Below, piece by piece: positions 17,093-27,323 of a stretch of DNA of 64,000 nt. The notes beneath the pieces were generated by a model. It did no database searches. It was not told the DNA's origin and worked only from the letters and a program-made list of their open reading frames with translations. This stretch comes from Hartmannibacter diazotrophicus (lineage in GTDB: Bacteria; Pseudomonadota; Alphaproteobacteria; Rhizobiales; Pleomorphomonadaceae), in assembly GCF_900231165.1 (NCBI RefSeq), contig NZ_LT960614.1:3659501-3723500 (forward strand). The letters are read 5' to 3'. Both the position numbers and the translations under genes were made by a program. The first letter of the stretch is position 1; the number at the start of each line of letters is the position of its first letter.

Positions 17093-17941
17093 ATGAAACT
17101 GCTGCGCTACGGCCCCGCCGGCGAGGAACGCCCCGGCCTTCTCGATGCGGACGGCCGCATCCGCGACCTCACGGCCCTTGTCGGCGACCTGACCCCGGAG
17201 CGGCTGTCCCCCGAGGCCCTTGCCGCCCTTGCCGCGACCGATCCGGCCACCCTGCCTCTCGTCGAGGGCAGCCCGCGCATCGGCTGCCCGATCGCGCATG
17301 TGCCGAAGTTCCTCGCCATCGGCCTCAACTATGTCGACCACGCGGAGGAAGCCGGCATGCCGATCCCCTCCGAGCCGGTGGTCTTCATGAAGGCGACCTC
17401 CTGCATCTGCGGGCCGGATGACGACACCATCATGCCGCCGGGCTCCGAAAAGACCGACTACGAAATCGAACTCGGCATCGTCATCGGCAAGAAGGCCAAC
17501 TACGTCTCCGAGGCCGACGCGCTCGACTATGTGGCCGGTTATGTCTGCATCAACGACGTCTCCGAGCGCGCCTACCAGATCGAGCGCGGCGGCACGTGGG
17601 ACAAGGGCAAGGGCTGCGACACCTTCGGCCCCATCGGCCCATGGCTCGTCACCAAGGACGAAGTCGGCGACGTGCAGGCCCTCGACATGTGGCTCGACGT
17701 CAATGGCGAGAAGCGCCAGCGCGGCAGCACGAAGACGATGATTTTCACCGTTCCGGTGATGGTCTCCTACCTCAGCCAGTTCATGACGCTGGAGCCCGGC
17801 GACGTCATCACCACCGGCACGCCGCCCGGCGTCGGCCTCGGCATGAAGCCGCCGAAATACCTGAAGGCCGGCGATGTTGTCACTCTGGGTATCGAGAAAC
17901 TCGGCGCGCAGCGCCAGGAAGTGAAAGCCTACGGCGCGTAA
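17093..17941 (+). CDS. Fumarylacetoacetate hydrolase family protein
   Basis: This 282-residue protein has a short N-terminal segment (KLLRYGPAGEERPGLLDADG) and a C-terminal FAH catalytic domain. The metal-binding acidic residues are in YEIELGIVIG (E-x-E) and INDVSERAYQ. The family loop FTVPVMVSYLSQFMTL...GDVITTGTPPGVGLGMKPP is present in full. Members are Mg-dependent hydrolases, decarboxylases or isomerases of 2-oxo or acylpyruvate compounds, with ureidoglycolate lyase among close relatives. It follows the mgd operon on the same strand with a 129-bp gap, but no known step of the N-methylglutamate pathway needs it, so co-regulation is uncertain. Confidence 0.85.
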   Translation: MKLLRYGPAGEERPGLLDADGRIRDLTALVGDLTPERLSPEALAALAATDPATLPLVEGSPRIGCPIAHVPKFLAIGLNYVDHAEEAGMPIPSEPVVFMKATSCICGPDDDTIMPPGSEKTDYEIELGIVIGKKANYVSEADALDYVAGYVCINDVSERAYQIERGGTWDKGKGCDTFGPIGPWLVTKDEVGDVQALDMWLDVNGEKRQRGSTKTMIFTVPVMVSYLSQFMTLEPGDVITTGTPPGVGLGMKPPKYLKAGDVVTLGIEKLGAQRQEVKAYGA

Positions 17942-18223
17942 TGCCCGCCCGGTGGACCGGGGCAACGCTCCGGCCACCGCCCTTGGCGGCGTCCTGCTGG
18001 TTCCCTCCTTAACCGGCTTGCGGATGCCGATCCAGTCGGCCTATATGAGCCCGCCGGTTATTCGCCTCTCGTTTTATTGATTGCGGGGTGGATCTTGAAC
18101 AGGCTCGCCTCGTCTGCCCTTCTCCTGCCGTGATCAGCCCACATTCATCGCGGTCAGCCTCAGGGCGCCCCATGAGGCGCGAGCCGATGAACGACACCCT
18201 TGTGGGCAGCAGTCGGGACAGGA

Positions 18224-18910
18224 ATGGAAAGCGCAAAAGCCGGGTCCAAGCGGACGAACGACGGATTCATCCAGTCCCTTGAAAAGCCCGTGCTGCTTTG
18301 GCTCTGCAAGAAGATGCCGGCATGGATGTCCCCGGATCTTCTGACCGCCATCGGCGTTCTCGGCGGCGTCATCACGGCTCTCGGCTACGGCCTCAGCTCC
18401 TTCGGCACCGGCTATCTCTACCTCTCGTTTCTCGGCCTCGTTCTCAACTGGCTCGGCGATTCCCTCGACGGGTCGCTCGCCCGCTTCCGCAACCAGTCCC
18501 GCGAGCGCTATGGCTATTTCCTCGACCAGTCGCTTGATTCGCTTTGCCACAGCCTCGTGGTGATCGGTGCTGGCGCCTCGCCCTATGCCCGCATGGACGT
18601 GTCGCTCTTCCTCCTGGTCGCCTGGCTGCTCGTCAACATCTGCGTCTTCCTCTGGCAGAATGTCTCCGGCGTCTTCGTCATGTCCTTCGCCGGCATGGGA
18701 TTGACCGAGGTGCGTCTTCTTCTGATCCTGACGACCATCGTGATGATCTTCTGTCCGCCGTTCCACCTCACGGTCCTCGGCGCCGACATGACGCAATACG
18801 ACCTCTCGTTCATTGCGGCGGCCGTCGTGATGCTGGCGATCGTCTTCTACACGATCGCAACCAGCGCCGCGCAGCTCCGCAAGGAGGACGATCTCAGATC
18901 GGGCCGATGA
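18224..18910 (+). CDS. CDP-alcohol phosphatidyltransferase family membrane protein
   Basis: This is a 228-residue protein if started at ATG 18224; a TTG 24 bp upstream in the same frame is an alternative. The catalytic signature D-x2-D-G-x2-A-R-x9-G-x3-D-x3-D is complete, beginning at GDSLDGSLARF and ending at FLDQSLDS, in a polytopic membrane protein with about six hydrophobic helices. The family swaps the CMP of a CDP-alcohol for another alcohol in phospholipid or polyol-phosphate synthesis. Which alcohols are used here is unknown. Its stop overlaps the start of the glycosyltransferase (ATGA), so the two products probably act together, for example on a glycolipid. Confidence 0.85.
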   Translation: MESAKAGSKRTNDGFIQSLEKPVLLWLCKKMPAWMSPDLLTAIGVLGGVITALGYGLSSFGTGYLYLSFLGLVLNWLGDSLDGSLARFRNQSRERYGYFLDQSLDSLCHSLVVIGAGASPYARMDVSLFLLVAWLLVNICVFLWQNVSGVFVMSFAGMGLTEVRLLLILTTIVMIFCPPFHLTVLGADMTQYDLSFIAAAVVMLAIVFYTIATSAAQLRKEDDLRSGR

Positions 18911-20253
18911 TGAAGCGTCCGGTCGCCTACGATATCCTGCGGCTGTTTCTCGGGCCCCTGTCCCGAACGCCGCGCGGCATCGACCGGATCGACGGGCTTC
19001 TGGCGCGCCATTTTCTGGAGACCTACGAAGGCGACTGCTTTGGCGTGATGCCGACGCCGCTGGGTTCGCGCATCTACGAGCGCGACCGCGTTCTCAAGGG
19101 GCTGAATCACCTGGAACGTCTCTGGTCGGAAAATCGCGACGACGACGAGAGCACCAAATTCCGCCACGTCCTGAAGGTGCTGAACGGCTCCAAGGCGCCG
19201 AAGCCGCCACGGCCGCGGCGACACGATTCCCATCTCGCGCGGGCCGCGCGCGAACTCTCCCTCATTGGCAAGACCGGCTTCTCCTTCGGCCGGTCCACGG
19301 TACGGCACCTCCCGCAAGGGGCCGCCTACGTTAACATCGGCCAGATCGGCATGGCCCATCCCTTCTTCCTGAGATGGTTGGAAGACAGGCCAGACGTCCG
19401 GTCAGTGATGATGCTGCACGACACGATCCCGATCGATTACCCGGAACTCTGCGTCCCCATGGGCGTGAGGGCGCACGCCCGGATGATCGAACTGACCGCC
19501 CGCCACGCCAACGGCCTGATCGTGACGACGGAAGCGGCCCACAAGACCATCGACACCGCTCTGAGGAAAAGCGGCCGCCACGTCATCGACACCCTCCGGC
19601 TGCCCCTGCCCGCACCCGACATCTTCACGCGGCCGCACAAGCCGCATGCAGCCCTTGCAGCTTTGCCACCCTATTTTCTCGTCTGCGGCGCTGTCGAACG
19701 GCGCAAGAATTTCGGTCTGCTTTTCAAGGTCTGGCAGCAGCTTGGCAGGAAACTGGGAAATCGCCTGCCCTATCTCGTGGTCGTCGGTTCGCCGCAATAC
19801 GGCAGCGCGGACATCCTCCAGCAACTGCGCGAGGATCCGGTTCTCCGCCGCCATGTCATTGTCGCCAGCGGCCTTCCGACCCCTGATCTGAAGACCCTGA
19901 TGGCCCACGCAAGGGCCCTCCTGATGCCCTCGCTCGCCGAAGGCTACGGCCTTCCTATCGTCGAGGCCCTTTCGCTCGGAACCCCGGTGATCGCCTCGAA
20001 TCTCGCCGTCCACGCGGAGATCACCGCCGAAGCCAATGGGGCGGCAACCCTGCTGGACCCGCATGACGTCGAGGCATGGGTCAGCGAAATCGTCTCGCGT
20101 CTCGATCAGCAGCCGGACGTGGCCCACGCATTGCCCCAGACTGCGCGGCAAGCGTTCAAGCTCCTCACAGCGCGCGACTATGCCAAGCGTGTCGAGACCT
20201 TCGTCGTCGACCCCGACGCGGCGCTGCATGCCCAGATGCGGGAGAGCGCGTGA
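18907..20253 (+). CDS. Family 4 glycosyltransferase
   Basis: This 448-residue protein starts at ATG 18907 in an ATGA overlap with the CDP-alcohol phosphatidyltransferase. The C-terminal half is a GT4/GT-B nucleotide-sugar domain: [15 protein letters not shown], then [26 protein letters not shown] with the E-x7-E pair. The N-terminal half is less typical and contains [15 protein letters not shown], as in mannosyltransferase-like members. No signal peptide is present, so it is cytosolic or membrane-associated. The acceptor is unknown. Coupling to a lipid-head-group enzyme hints at a glycolipid or polymer initiation step (inference). Confidence 0.85.
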   Translation: MMKRPVAYDILRLFLGPLSRTPRGIDRIDGLLARHFLETYEGDCFGVMPTPLGSRIYERDRVLKGLNHLERLWSENRDDDESTKFRHVLKVLNGSKAPKPPRPRRHDSHLARAARELSLIGKTGFSFGRSTVRHLPQGAAYVNIGQIGMAHPFFLRWLEDRPDVRSVMMLHDTIPIDYPELCVPMGVRAHARMIELTARHANGLIVTTEAAHKTIDTALRKSGRHVIDTLRLPLPAPDIFTRPHKPHAALAALPPYFLVCGAVERRKNFGLLFKVWQQLGRKLGNRLPYLVVVGSPQYGSADILQQLREDPVLRRHVIVASGLPTPDLKTLMAHARALLMPSLAEGYGLPIVEALSLGTPVIASNLAVHAEITAEANGAATLLDPHDVEAWVSEIVSRLDQQPDVAHALPQTARQAFKLLTARDYAKRVETFVVDPDAALHAQMRESA

Positions 20254-20287
20254 TGGCGGCTACCCAACCGACCGGCAAAGCCTGTCC

Positions 20288-21757
20288 ATGACCGCCCGCG
20301 CACTGATGATCCAGGGAACGGGATCGGATGTCGGCAAGTCGATGATCGTCGCCGGCCTTGCCCGCGCCTTCACGCAGCGCGGGCTGAGAGTTCTCCCGTT
20401 CAAGCCCCAGAACATGTCCAACAACGCGTCCGTCACGGCGGATGGCGGCGAGATCGGCCGGGCGCAGGCGCTTCAGGCCCGCGCGGCGCGGGTCGCCCCC
20501 AGCGTCCACATGAACCCCGTGCTTCTGAAGCCGCAGGGCGGCATAGGCTCGCAGGTCGTTGTCCAGGGCCGGATCGAAGGCAACGCCACGGCGAGGGAAT
20601 ATCAGGGCTGGAAACCGCGCCTGATGCAGGCCGTCCTCGACAGCTTCTCCCGCCTCAAGGCCGATGCCGATCTCATCCTCGTCGAAGGCGCCGGCAGCGC
20701 ATCCGAGGTCAATCTCAGGGCCGCCGACATCGCCAACATGGGCTTTGCCCGCGCCGCCGATGTTCCCGTCATCCTCGTCGGCGACATCGATCGCGGCGGC
20801 GTCATTGCCCAGATTGTCGGAACGCGGGCGGTGGTCGAGCCTGACGACGCCGCGATGATCGCGGGCTTCCTCGTTAATCGCTTCCGCGGCGATGCAAGCC
20901 TCTTTGCCGACGGCATGACCCTGATCGAACGCGAGACCGGCTGGCCAGGGCTCGGGCTCGTTCCGCATCTGCCGGACGCCGCGCGGCTGCCGGCGGAAGA
21001 CGGCATGAGCCTGTCGCGCAACGGGCTTCTGACATCGGCCGAGGATGATGCAGCAACCATTGCTGTCCTCGTCCTGCCGTCCATCGCCAATTTCGATGAC
21101 CTCGACCCGCTCGCCGCCGAGCCCGGCGTCCGCCTCGCAACGGTTCGGCCCGGCGAGACGATTCCGCCCGAAAGCCGGCTCGTGATCCTGCCAGGCTCGA
21201 AGGCGACCATCGCCGACCTTCGCGTGCTCGTGGAGGCTGGCCTGCATCATGATCTTGCGGTGCATCTACGCCGCGGCGGGCGCATTCTCGGCATCTGCGG
21301 CGGCTATCAGATGCTCGGCCTGCGCATCTCGGATCCTCAGGGGATCGAGGGACTGCCCGGAAGTATCGATGGTCTCGGCTTTCTCGACATCGAGACGGTG
21401 CTGACCGATGACAAGAGCCTCGTTGCGGTCTCGGGCATCAGCCTGCCGGACGGCATTCCCCTCAGCGGCTACGAGATGCACGTCGGCAGGACCACCGGCC
21501 CGGATACCGAACGCCCGTTCGCGCGCATCGACGATGGTCGGCCCGATGGCGCCCGTTCGGCGGACGGCCTCGTTTCCGGCACCTATCTGCACGGATTGCT
21601 GGCCAACGACCGCCAGCGCGCCCATCTTCTTGAGGAGCTTGGCATCGCCGCTGGCGACTTCGCCTTCGAGGCCCGCGTCGAGGAGGCGCTCGATACGCTG
21701 GCAAGTCATCTCGAAGCGCATGTCGATCTCGACCGGCTGCTGGCGATTGCCCGCTGA
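20288..21757 (+). CDS. cobQ: Cobyric acid synthase
   Basis: This 489-residue enzyme starts at ATG 20288. The N-terminal part is a dethiobiotin-synthetase-like ATPase with the P-loop GTGSDVGKS, followed by [11 protein letters not shown], which is diagnostic for CobQ/CbiP. The C-terminal part is a class I-like glutamine amidotransferase with Cys337 in [11 protein letters not shown] and His in [11 protein letters not shown]. It amidates four side-chain carboxylates of adenosylcobyrinic acid a,c-diamide with glutamine and ATP. It starts 34 bp after the glycosyltransferase, and cbiD follows 62 bp later on the same strand. Confidence 0.95.
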   Translation: MTARALMIQGTGSDVGKSMIVAGLARAFTQRGLRVLPFKPQNMSNNASVTADGGEIGRAQALQARAARVAPSVHMNPVLLKPQGGIGSQVVVQGRIEGNATAREYQGWKPRLMQAVLDSFSRLKADADLILVEGAGSASEVNLRAADIANMGFARAADVPVILVGDIDRGGVIAQIVGTRAVVEPDDAAMIAGFLVNRFRGDASLFADGMTLIERETGWPGLGLVPHLPDAARLPAEDGMSLSRNGLLTSAEDDAATIAVLVLPSIANFDDLDPLAAEPGVRLATVRPGETIPPESRLVILPGSKATIADLRVLVEAGLHHDLAVHLRRGGRILGICGGYQMLGLRISDPQGIEGLPGSIDGLGFLDIETVLTDDKSLVAVSGISLPDGIPLSGYEMHVGRTTGPDTERPFARIDDGRPDGARSADGLVSGTYLHGLLANDRQRAHLLEELGIAAGDFAFEARVEEALDTLASHLEAHVDLDRLLAIAR

Positions 21758-21819
21758 CCGGCCTTGCGGCAGACTCGCGCCAGCCGCCTAATCTGGAACC
21801 GCAAGAGACGACCGTCGCC

Positions 21820-22959
21820 GTGACATCGCCCGCGCCCGAAGAAACCGACACCGCCGCAATGCCCGAGGACGGCAAGGCGCTCCGTCGCGGCTGGACGACG
21901 GGAACCTGCGCAACGGCGGCCAGCCGCGCCGCGTTCCAGGCCCTTCTCGGTATTCCGATCGACGATCCCGCTCCCGTTACCCTGCCGAATGGCTCCCGCC
22001 CCGCTTTCGCGCTCGCCTTCTGTAAGAATAGCAGCAATTTCGGCCGCGCCGGCGTCGTCAAGGATGCCGGCGACGATCCGGACGTGACCCACGGCGCGCT
22101 CATCATCGCCACCGTCCGGCGCGGCACGCCCGGCTCCGGCGTCACCTTCAGGGCCGGCAGGGGCGTCGGCACCGTCACCCTGCCCGGCCTGCCGCTCGCC
22201 GTCGGAGAACCGGCGATCAACCCCGTGCCGCGCCAGATGATATGCGCAGCCATCGAGGGGGTCGCCGCCAGCGCGCATGTACCGCCGGATGTCATTGTCG
22301 AGATCGGCGTGGAAAACGGCGAAAAGCTCGCCGAGCGCACGATGAACGGCCGTCTCGGCATCGTCGGCGGCCTTTCCATCCTCGGCACCACCGGGATCGT
22401 TATCCCCTATTCCTGCGCCTCCTGGATCGCCTCGATCCACCGCGGCATCGACATCGCCCGCGCGGCGAACCTCCGCCACATCGCCGGCTCGACCGGCGCG
22501 ACCTCCGAGACCGCCGTCCGCAAGCTCTTCGGCCTGCCGGAACAAGCCCTGATTGACATGGGCGATTTCGTCGGCGGCATGCTGAAATATATCGCCTCCC
22601 ATCCGGTCGACCGCGTCACCATCGCCGGCGGTTTCGCCAAGATGACGAAACTCGCCCAGGGGCGGCTCGACCTTCATTCCAAGCGCAACAGCGTCGACTT
22701 CGACTGGCTCGCAGACCGTTTTCGTCAGGTCGGCGGCGATCCCGCTTCGGTCACGCGTGTCGTCTCGGCCAACACGGCCATGGAAGTGCTTGAAATGGCG
22801 GCCGCCGTTGGTCTTCCGCTCGCCGAGCACGTCGCGCGGGAGGCACAGGCAACCGCGAAACGAGCCCTTGGGCGGGACGATATCCGGCTCGACGTGGCCG
22901 TCTTCGACCGCAAGGGCGGCCTCGTCGCCCTGACGGACGCAACCGACACCACGGCCTGA
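21820..22959 (+). CDS. cbiD: Cobalt-precorrin-5B (C1)-methyltransferase
   Basis: This 379-residue protein starts at a GTG. The family N-terminus is present (LRRGWTTGTCATAASRAAF), as are NPVPRQMICAAIE, GIVGGLSILGTTGIV, GSTGATSETAVRKLF, and the closing FAKMTKLAQGRLDLHS. CbiD methylates C1 of cobalt-precorrin-5B with S-adenosylmethionine. In organisms with the aerobic cobalamin route this step is usually done by CobF, but many alphaproteobacteria carry CbiD instead. The rest of the cob/cbi pathway is not in the window. It probably forms an operon with cobQ. Confidence 0.93.
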   Translation: MTSPAPEETDTAAMPEDGKALRRGWTTGTCATAASRAAFQALLGIPIDDPAPVTLPNGSRPAFALAFCKNSSNFGRAGVVKDAGDDPDVTHGALIIATVRRGTPGSGVTFRAGRGVGTVTLPGLPLAVGEPAINPVPRQMICAAIEGVAASAHVPPDVIVEIGVENGEKLAERTMNGRLGIVGGLSILGTTGIVIPYSCASWIASIHRGIDIARAANLRHIAGSTGATSETAVRKLFGLPEQALIDMGDFVGGMLKYIASHPVDRVTIAGGFAKMTKLAQGRLDLHSKRNSVDFDWLADRFRQVGGDPASVTRVVSANTAMEVLEMAAAVGLPLAEHVAREAQATAKRALGRDDIRLDVAVFDRKGGLVALTDATDTTA

Positions 22960-23191
22960 CGAGCAGCGCCTGTTGCATTGATGCCTAACCATGCGGAAAT
23001 CGCGCGGGAACAGGTCTGTTGCCCGATTTCAGCCGATTTTTGCATGGCTGGCGGTGGACTCCCGCGTCATTTCCCGCCATAGGGACATCGACGGATTACG
23101 CCATGGGCCTCTCCAGATGGACCCGCCCGCTCCGACGCCTTCCGCGACTTCAAAACCAAAGAGCCACCCCTCCAGAGTTTCGTGAGCCGCC

Positions 23192-24997
23192 GTGACTACA
23201 AGTCCAGAAAGCCTGCCTTCCGCAGTCGCCCCAGCCGCTGAACCGCAAGAACGCGAATTCTCGCTTCCGGTCCTGACGTTCCTTGCCTTTATCGTGGGCT
23301 GCGTTGCGGCGCTCGGCGCCATCATCTTCAAGTTCCTGATTGCCTTCATCAGCAATCTCACCAACTACGGCATCTTCTCCTTCGAGCTCAATCCGAACGC
23401 CTACGGTCCGGAAAGCCCCTGGGGACCGTTCGTCATCCTGGTGCCGATCCTCGGCGGCCTCGTCGTCGTCTTCCTGGTGCGCACATTTGCGCCGGAAGCC
23501 AAGGGCCACGGCGTGCCGGAGGTGATGTACGCGATCTATCACAACGACGGCAACGTGCGCGGCATCGTGGCCGTGGTGAAGTCGCTCGCCTCCGCGCTCT
23601 CCATCGGAACCGGCGCTTCCGTCGGCCGAGAGGGCCCGATCATCCAGATCGGCTCGTCCTTCGGCTCGACATTCGCCCGCTATCTCGGCATGACGCGCTC
23701 GCAGAAGATCACGCTGCTCGCAGCCGGCGCCGGCGCCGGCATCGCCGCGACCTTCAACACGCCGCTCGGCGGCGTGCTCTTCGCCGTCGAGGTGCTTCTG
23801 CCGGAAGTCAGCACCCGCACCTTCCTGCCGGTCGTCGCGGCGACCGCCACCTCCACCTACATCTCCCGCCTCGTTCTTGGCGTGGAGTCGGCCTTCGTGG
23901 TGCCGGTCGCCGCGCTGCCGCAGATCGAGACGGTCAACATCCCCGAACTGGTCGTCGCGGCCGCCGTCGGCGCCGCCATGGGCGTTGCGGCATGGGCCTT
24001 CGTGCGGGTCCTCGAATTCTGCGAGGACTATTTCGAGGAAATGCCGATCAATCCCTACCTGCAGAACGTGATCGGCATGGGTATCGTCGGCCTGATGGGC
24101 TACGGCTTCCTGCAATGGACCGGGCATTACGAGGTCATGAGCGTCGGCTACGCCACGATCCAGTCGGTTCTGAACGGCGACAAGACCGTCTTCTTCGTGC
24201 TGATGGCGCTGTTCTTCGGCAAGCTGCTGGCGACCTCGATCAGCCTCGGCGCCGGCGCCTCCGGCGGCATCTTCTCGCCAAGCCTATTCATGGGCGCAAC
24301 GCTCGGCGGAGCGGTCGGCGTGCTCGGCATGATGGTCTTCCCGAACGCCAATCTCGACGTACCGACCTTCGCCGTCATCGGCATGGGCGCCATGGTGGGC
24401 GGCGCGACCAGCGCCGCGATGACCGCCATCGTCATGATCTTCGAGATGACGCGCGATTACGGCATCATCGTTCCGCTGGTTCTGGCGGTGGCGCTTGCCG
24501 TCGGCGTCCGGAGGGCGCTCGTTTCCTCCGACATCTACACCATCAAGCTGCGCAACCGCGGCAAGCCCATCCCCACCGACCGCTCGACCAACATGTTCCT
24601 GGTCCAGCCGGCGCGTGAGGCGATGAGCACCGCCTTCACCGTCTTTCCCGACGACATGTCGGTGCAGGAGATGCTGAAGTCTCTGCCGGCGGAAGGCCGT
24701 CAGCATGTGGTGGTTTCGGAAGGCGGCCGCATTGCCGGTTTCATCCGCATCGGCCGCATTCCCTACCAGCCGGACCGTTTCGCCGGCCAGACGCTCGCCG
24801 ACATCGTGACGCGCGATTTCGTTCTTGCCGCAGACTCCAGCACGCTCAACACGGTGATGACGCGCATGAGCAAGCGCCAGCGCACCTTCGCCGTGATCAT
24901 CAAGGAAGGCCCCGGCGTGCCGCGCCCGGAGGACATCGTCGGTGTCATCGATGAGCCGGAGATTGCCGGCGCGCTGGTGCGCAACCACTACGGCTGA
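23192..24997 (+). CDS. ClC-family chloride channel or transporter with C-terminal CBS domains
   Basis: This 601-residue protein starts at a GTG. Residues about 25-440 form the ClC membrane core. The anion-path motifs are GHGVPEVMYAI, VGREGPIIQIG with the gating Glu147, and GGIFSPSLFMGA. The internal segment NTPLGGVLFAVEVL aligns with NAPLAGILFIIEEM of the E. coli antiporter. The first Glu is kept (Glu200), but the proton-relay Glu203 position is Val201, as in ClC channels. Residues about 465-600 form a CBS pair (AMSTAFTVFPDDMSVQEML; LADIVTRDF...STLNTVMTRM) likely to bind nucleotides. A terminator follows the gene. Confidence 0.92.
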   Translation: MTTSPESLPSAVAPAAEPQEREFSLPVLTFLAFIVGCVAALGAIIFKFLIAFISNLTNYGIFSFELNPNAYGPESPWGPFVILVPILGGLVVVFLVRTFAPEAKGHGVPEVMYAIYHNDGNVRGIVAVVKSLASALSIGTGASVGREGPIIQIGSSFGSTFARYLGMTRSQKITLLAAGAGAGIAATFNTPLGGVLFAVEVLLPEVSTRTFLPVVAATATSTYISRLVLGVESAFVVPVAALPQIETVNIPELVVAAAVGAAMGVAAWAFVRVLEFCEDYFEEMPINPYLQNVIGMGIVGLMGYGFLQWTGHYEVMSVGYATIQSVLNGDKTVFFVLMALFFGKLLATSISLGAGASGGIFSPSLFMGATLGGAVGVLGMMVFPNANLDVPTFAVIGMGAMVGGATSAAMTAIVMIFEMTRDYGIIVPLVLAVALAVGVRRALVSSDIYTIKLRNRGKPIPTDRSTNMFLVQPAREAMSTAFTVFPDDMSVQEMLKSLPAEGRQHVVVSEGGRIAGFIRIGRIPYQPDRFAGQTLADIVTRDFVLAADSSTLNTVMTRMSKRQRTFAVIIKEGPGVPRPEDIVGVIDEPEIAGALVRNHYG

Positions 24998-25027
24998 GCG
25001 GACATCGGCGAACGGCAGTCAGTCTTG

Positions 25028-25069
25028 CGGCGGCTCGGGGTAAGAACTCCGGGCCGCCGAAGCATTTTT
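25028..25069 (+). terminator. Rho-independent terminator after the ClC gene
   Basis: An 11-bp GC-rich stem with one G-T wobble pairs 25028-25038 with 25049-25059, over a 10-nt loop. The stem is followed by AAGCATTTTTG. It lies 31 bp after the ClC stop codon and between convergent genes. Confidence 0.8.
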
Positions 25070-25118
25070 GCTGTTGGCTGGTCGACCGGCGACCATGACA
25101 GAAGCCGGCCCTGTCCGT

Positions 25119-26414
25119 TTACGTGGTCAGCGTATCCGGTCCGCCCTTTTCCAGTCCCGCTTCGGCTTGTCTTTCGAGGTTCGCTTCCGCCTGTCCGATC
25201 CGGGCATTCGAGCGCAGGACACCGATCACATAGGCCGTCAGCGTGGAGAGCGATGCCGCGACGAGCGTCATCGGCGCCGCGACGAGGCCGAAGATCGGCA
25301 CGAACACAATGAAGCCCGTCAGGAGGACGGTGAGGCTGGCCGCCTGCCCGATGACGCGGAACTTCACGTCGCGGCGGGCGATGAGCGATGTGCCGATGGA
25401 CGACGTCAGGCCCTTGACGACGAGCAGCAGGCCGAAACCGAGCCACACGCCCCACGGAACGTTATAGGCGCTGCCGAAGACATGCGGCGCGATGATCGGC
25501 GCAATGAACGCGAAGGCTGCCCCCATCACAGTGCCATAGCCGAACAGCTCCAGGATCATGCGCCGTTCGGTCCGCCGCACGTTCGGATCGCCATTCTTGA
25601 AGCCATGCGAAAGGCTCGGAATGTAGATGCCGGCATAGACCTGGGTCGGCAGCAGGACGTAGTTCGCAAGCCGCGCGACGATCTGGTAGGAGCCCGTCAT
25701 GTGCAGGCTGAGCACCATGCTGAGCAGAACGATGTCGATCTGACCCTGGATGACGGTCAGGATCGAGTCGGCGGCAAGCCCCGAGGACTGCTTGGCAAAT
25801 TGAAACGCCTGGCGCAGGTTGCCGATCAGGCAGTTTCCAAGATGCATGTAGCGCCGCACGGCTGCAAAGCACAGGAACGCCTGCGAGAAACGTCCCGCAA
25901 AGAGCGCCAGGCACAAGGCCGTCGGGCTGCCCGAGAGCAACGCCGCGGCCACCAGCAGCACGAGGAAGATCACGGCGCCCGCCGCGATGGCGTAGGTCTC
26001 GGCGGCATACTGGTTGACCCCGCGCAGCGCCACCGCGCCAAGATCGCAGTAGGACGACGAAATCACCGAGAGATAGAGCGCGATCGACGGGATGACGAGA
26101 TCGGCCGGGATCTCGGCAACGACAAGCCCGACGGCGAAAAGGAGCGAGATCAGCAGAACGAGGATATTCTTGACGCGGATGCTGGCGGCGAGAATTTCAC
26201 CCGCCCTGTGCGGTTCGGCCCCGATATCGCGTAGCGCCTGCACCGCGAAACCGAAATCCGTGAACAGCGAACCGATGGTCGAATAGGCGATGATCGTGAC
26301 CAGAAAGCCGTACTCCGATGGCACGAGACTTCTGGCAAGAATGAGAACGGTAAAGGCGCCGAGAAATATTCTTGAAATCAGGGAAACAAGCAAAAGAATC
26401 TTGTTTTTGTTCAT
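25119..26414 (-). CDS. Oligosaccharide flippase (Wzx-like, MOP superfamily)
   Basis: This 431-residue protein has about 12 predicted membrane helices throughout and no soluble domain. It resembles polysaccharide-biosynthesis flippases (N-terminus NKNKILLLVSLISRIFLGAF, followed by LARSLVPSEYGFLVTIIAYS). Such proteins move lipid-linked glycan units across the inner membrane. The start ATG at 26414 has GGGG eight bases upstream; an in-frame GTG twelve bases earlier is also possible. It is a single gene, convergent with the ClC gene and separated by 275 bp from the divergent Rieske gene. Glycosyltransferases lie at 18.9 kb and 59.9-63 kb, but none is adjacent. Confidence 0.85.
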   Translation of the reverse strand: MNKNKILLLVSLISRIFLGAFTVLILARSLVPSEYGFLVTIIAYSTIGSLFTDFGFAVQALRDIGAEPHRAGEILAASIRVKNILVLLISLLFAVGLVVAEIPADLVIPSIALYLSVISSSYCDLGAVALRGVNQYAAETYAIAAGAVIFLVLLVAAALLSGSPTALCLALFAGRFSQAFLCFAAVRRYMHLGNCLIGNLRQAFQFAKQSSGLAADSILTVIQGQIDIVLLSMVLSLHMTGSYQIVARLANYVLLPTQVYAGIYIPSLSHGFKNGDPNVRRTERRMILELFGYGTVMGAAFAFIAPIIAPHVFGSAYNVPWGVWLGFGLLLVVKGLTSSIGTSLIARRDVKFRVIGQAASLTVLLTGFIVFVPIFGLVAAPMTLVAASLSTLTAYVIGVLRSNARIGQAEANLERQAEAGLEKGGPDTLTT

Positions 26415-26689
26415 GAGCAACCCCACGAAACAGAACGAATAAAATTCCTCTGCAAACTTAAGCCCTTAACTGGCAACAGATCGCTGGGACCGGCGCGTTC
26501 CGCAAGGTTCGCGGAGCGTCCGGCCATTGATGGCCGGGTATCGCAGCCTTTTTGTGGCGTTTCAAGCCGGTGTCGCCGGAAAGGGTCCGCAACACCCGGA
26601 TTTCCCCGGTTCTCGATCATTGCGGCCGCCCTGACCGCCCGGCTTGGCCGGCCCGATCAGGTTACCGGTTGACGTCACCGGACGCTGCG

Positions 26690-27100
26690 ATGATGATCAG
26701 TATCATGACAAATTCGACCGATCACGAACCTCCGACCGACTGGACAAAGGTCGCTTCGCTCGCCGATTTCCCGCCCGGTGGCGTCCTGCGCGTCCTTCTC
26801 GAAGGCCACGCGGTCGTGCTCCTTCGCACCGAAAAGGGCATTCACGCGGCGCAGGGCTCCTGCCCGCACGAACGGGCCGATCTCGGCCAGGGCCGGATCG
26901 AGGACTGCCACCTCGTGTGCCCACGCCACTTGGCGAAATTCGACCTGGAAACAGGGGCTCCCTCGGCAGGCTGGGTGGTCGCGCCGCTGAAACTCTATCC
27001 CGCCCGCTCCGTGGAAGGCACGATCGAGATCGATATGGCGGCTGTTCGAAGCAATCCGCCCATGGGCCATAAGACCGTGTGGGATCTTTCCTCCGGCTAA
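26690..27100 (+). CDS. Rieske (2Fe-2S) ferredoxin-like protein
   Basis: This is a 136-residue protein if started at ATG 26690; MTNST at 26705 is an equally plausible start. The cluster ligands fit C-x-H-x16-C-x2-H: CPHERADLGQG (C58, H60) and CPRHLAKFD (C77, H80). There is no signal peptide or membrane helix, so it is a soluble small Rieske protein like those serving as electron donors or as parts of oxygenases and nitrite reductases. No oxygenase partner is adjacent. The next gene, an amidohydrolase, begins 223 bp downstream, so a shared role is only a guess. Confidence 0.85.
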   Translation: MMISIMTNSTDHEPPTDWTKVASLADFPPGGVLRVLLEGHAVVLLRTEKGIHAAQGSCPHERADLGQGRIEDCHLVCPRHLAKFDLETGAPSAGWVVAPLKLYPARSVEGTIEIDMAAVRSNPPMGHKTVWDLSSG

Positions 27101-27323
27101 CAGCCTATTTGCGCGCCTCCTGCCTTCGAATTCAGCACCAAAAAAGTCGCTTGAAAATTCATCAGTACCCTGATTAATTATCCGTGATAGTTCGTATACC
27201 GACCCTGTGCCGGCGGGGATTGGGCAGCCGGGCTTCGGGTGTGGCCGCAAGGCCCACAAACCCCGAAACCCGGCGATGCGGCACAAATGACGATGTTCGT
27301 GACTGAGAAAGGGTCAAGCGACG

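Noticed and set aside
17950-17990. Hairpin after the FAH-family gene as a terminator
   Set aside because: The stem has a bulge and no T-run follows.
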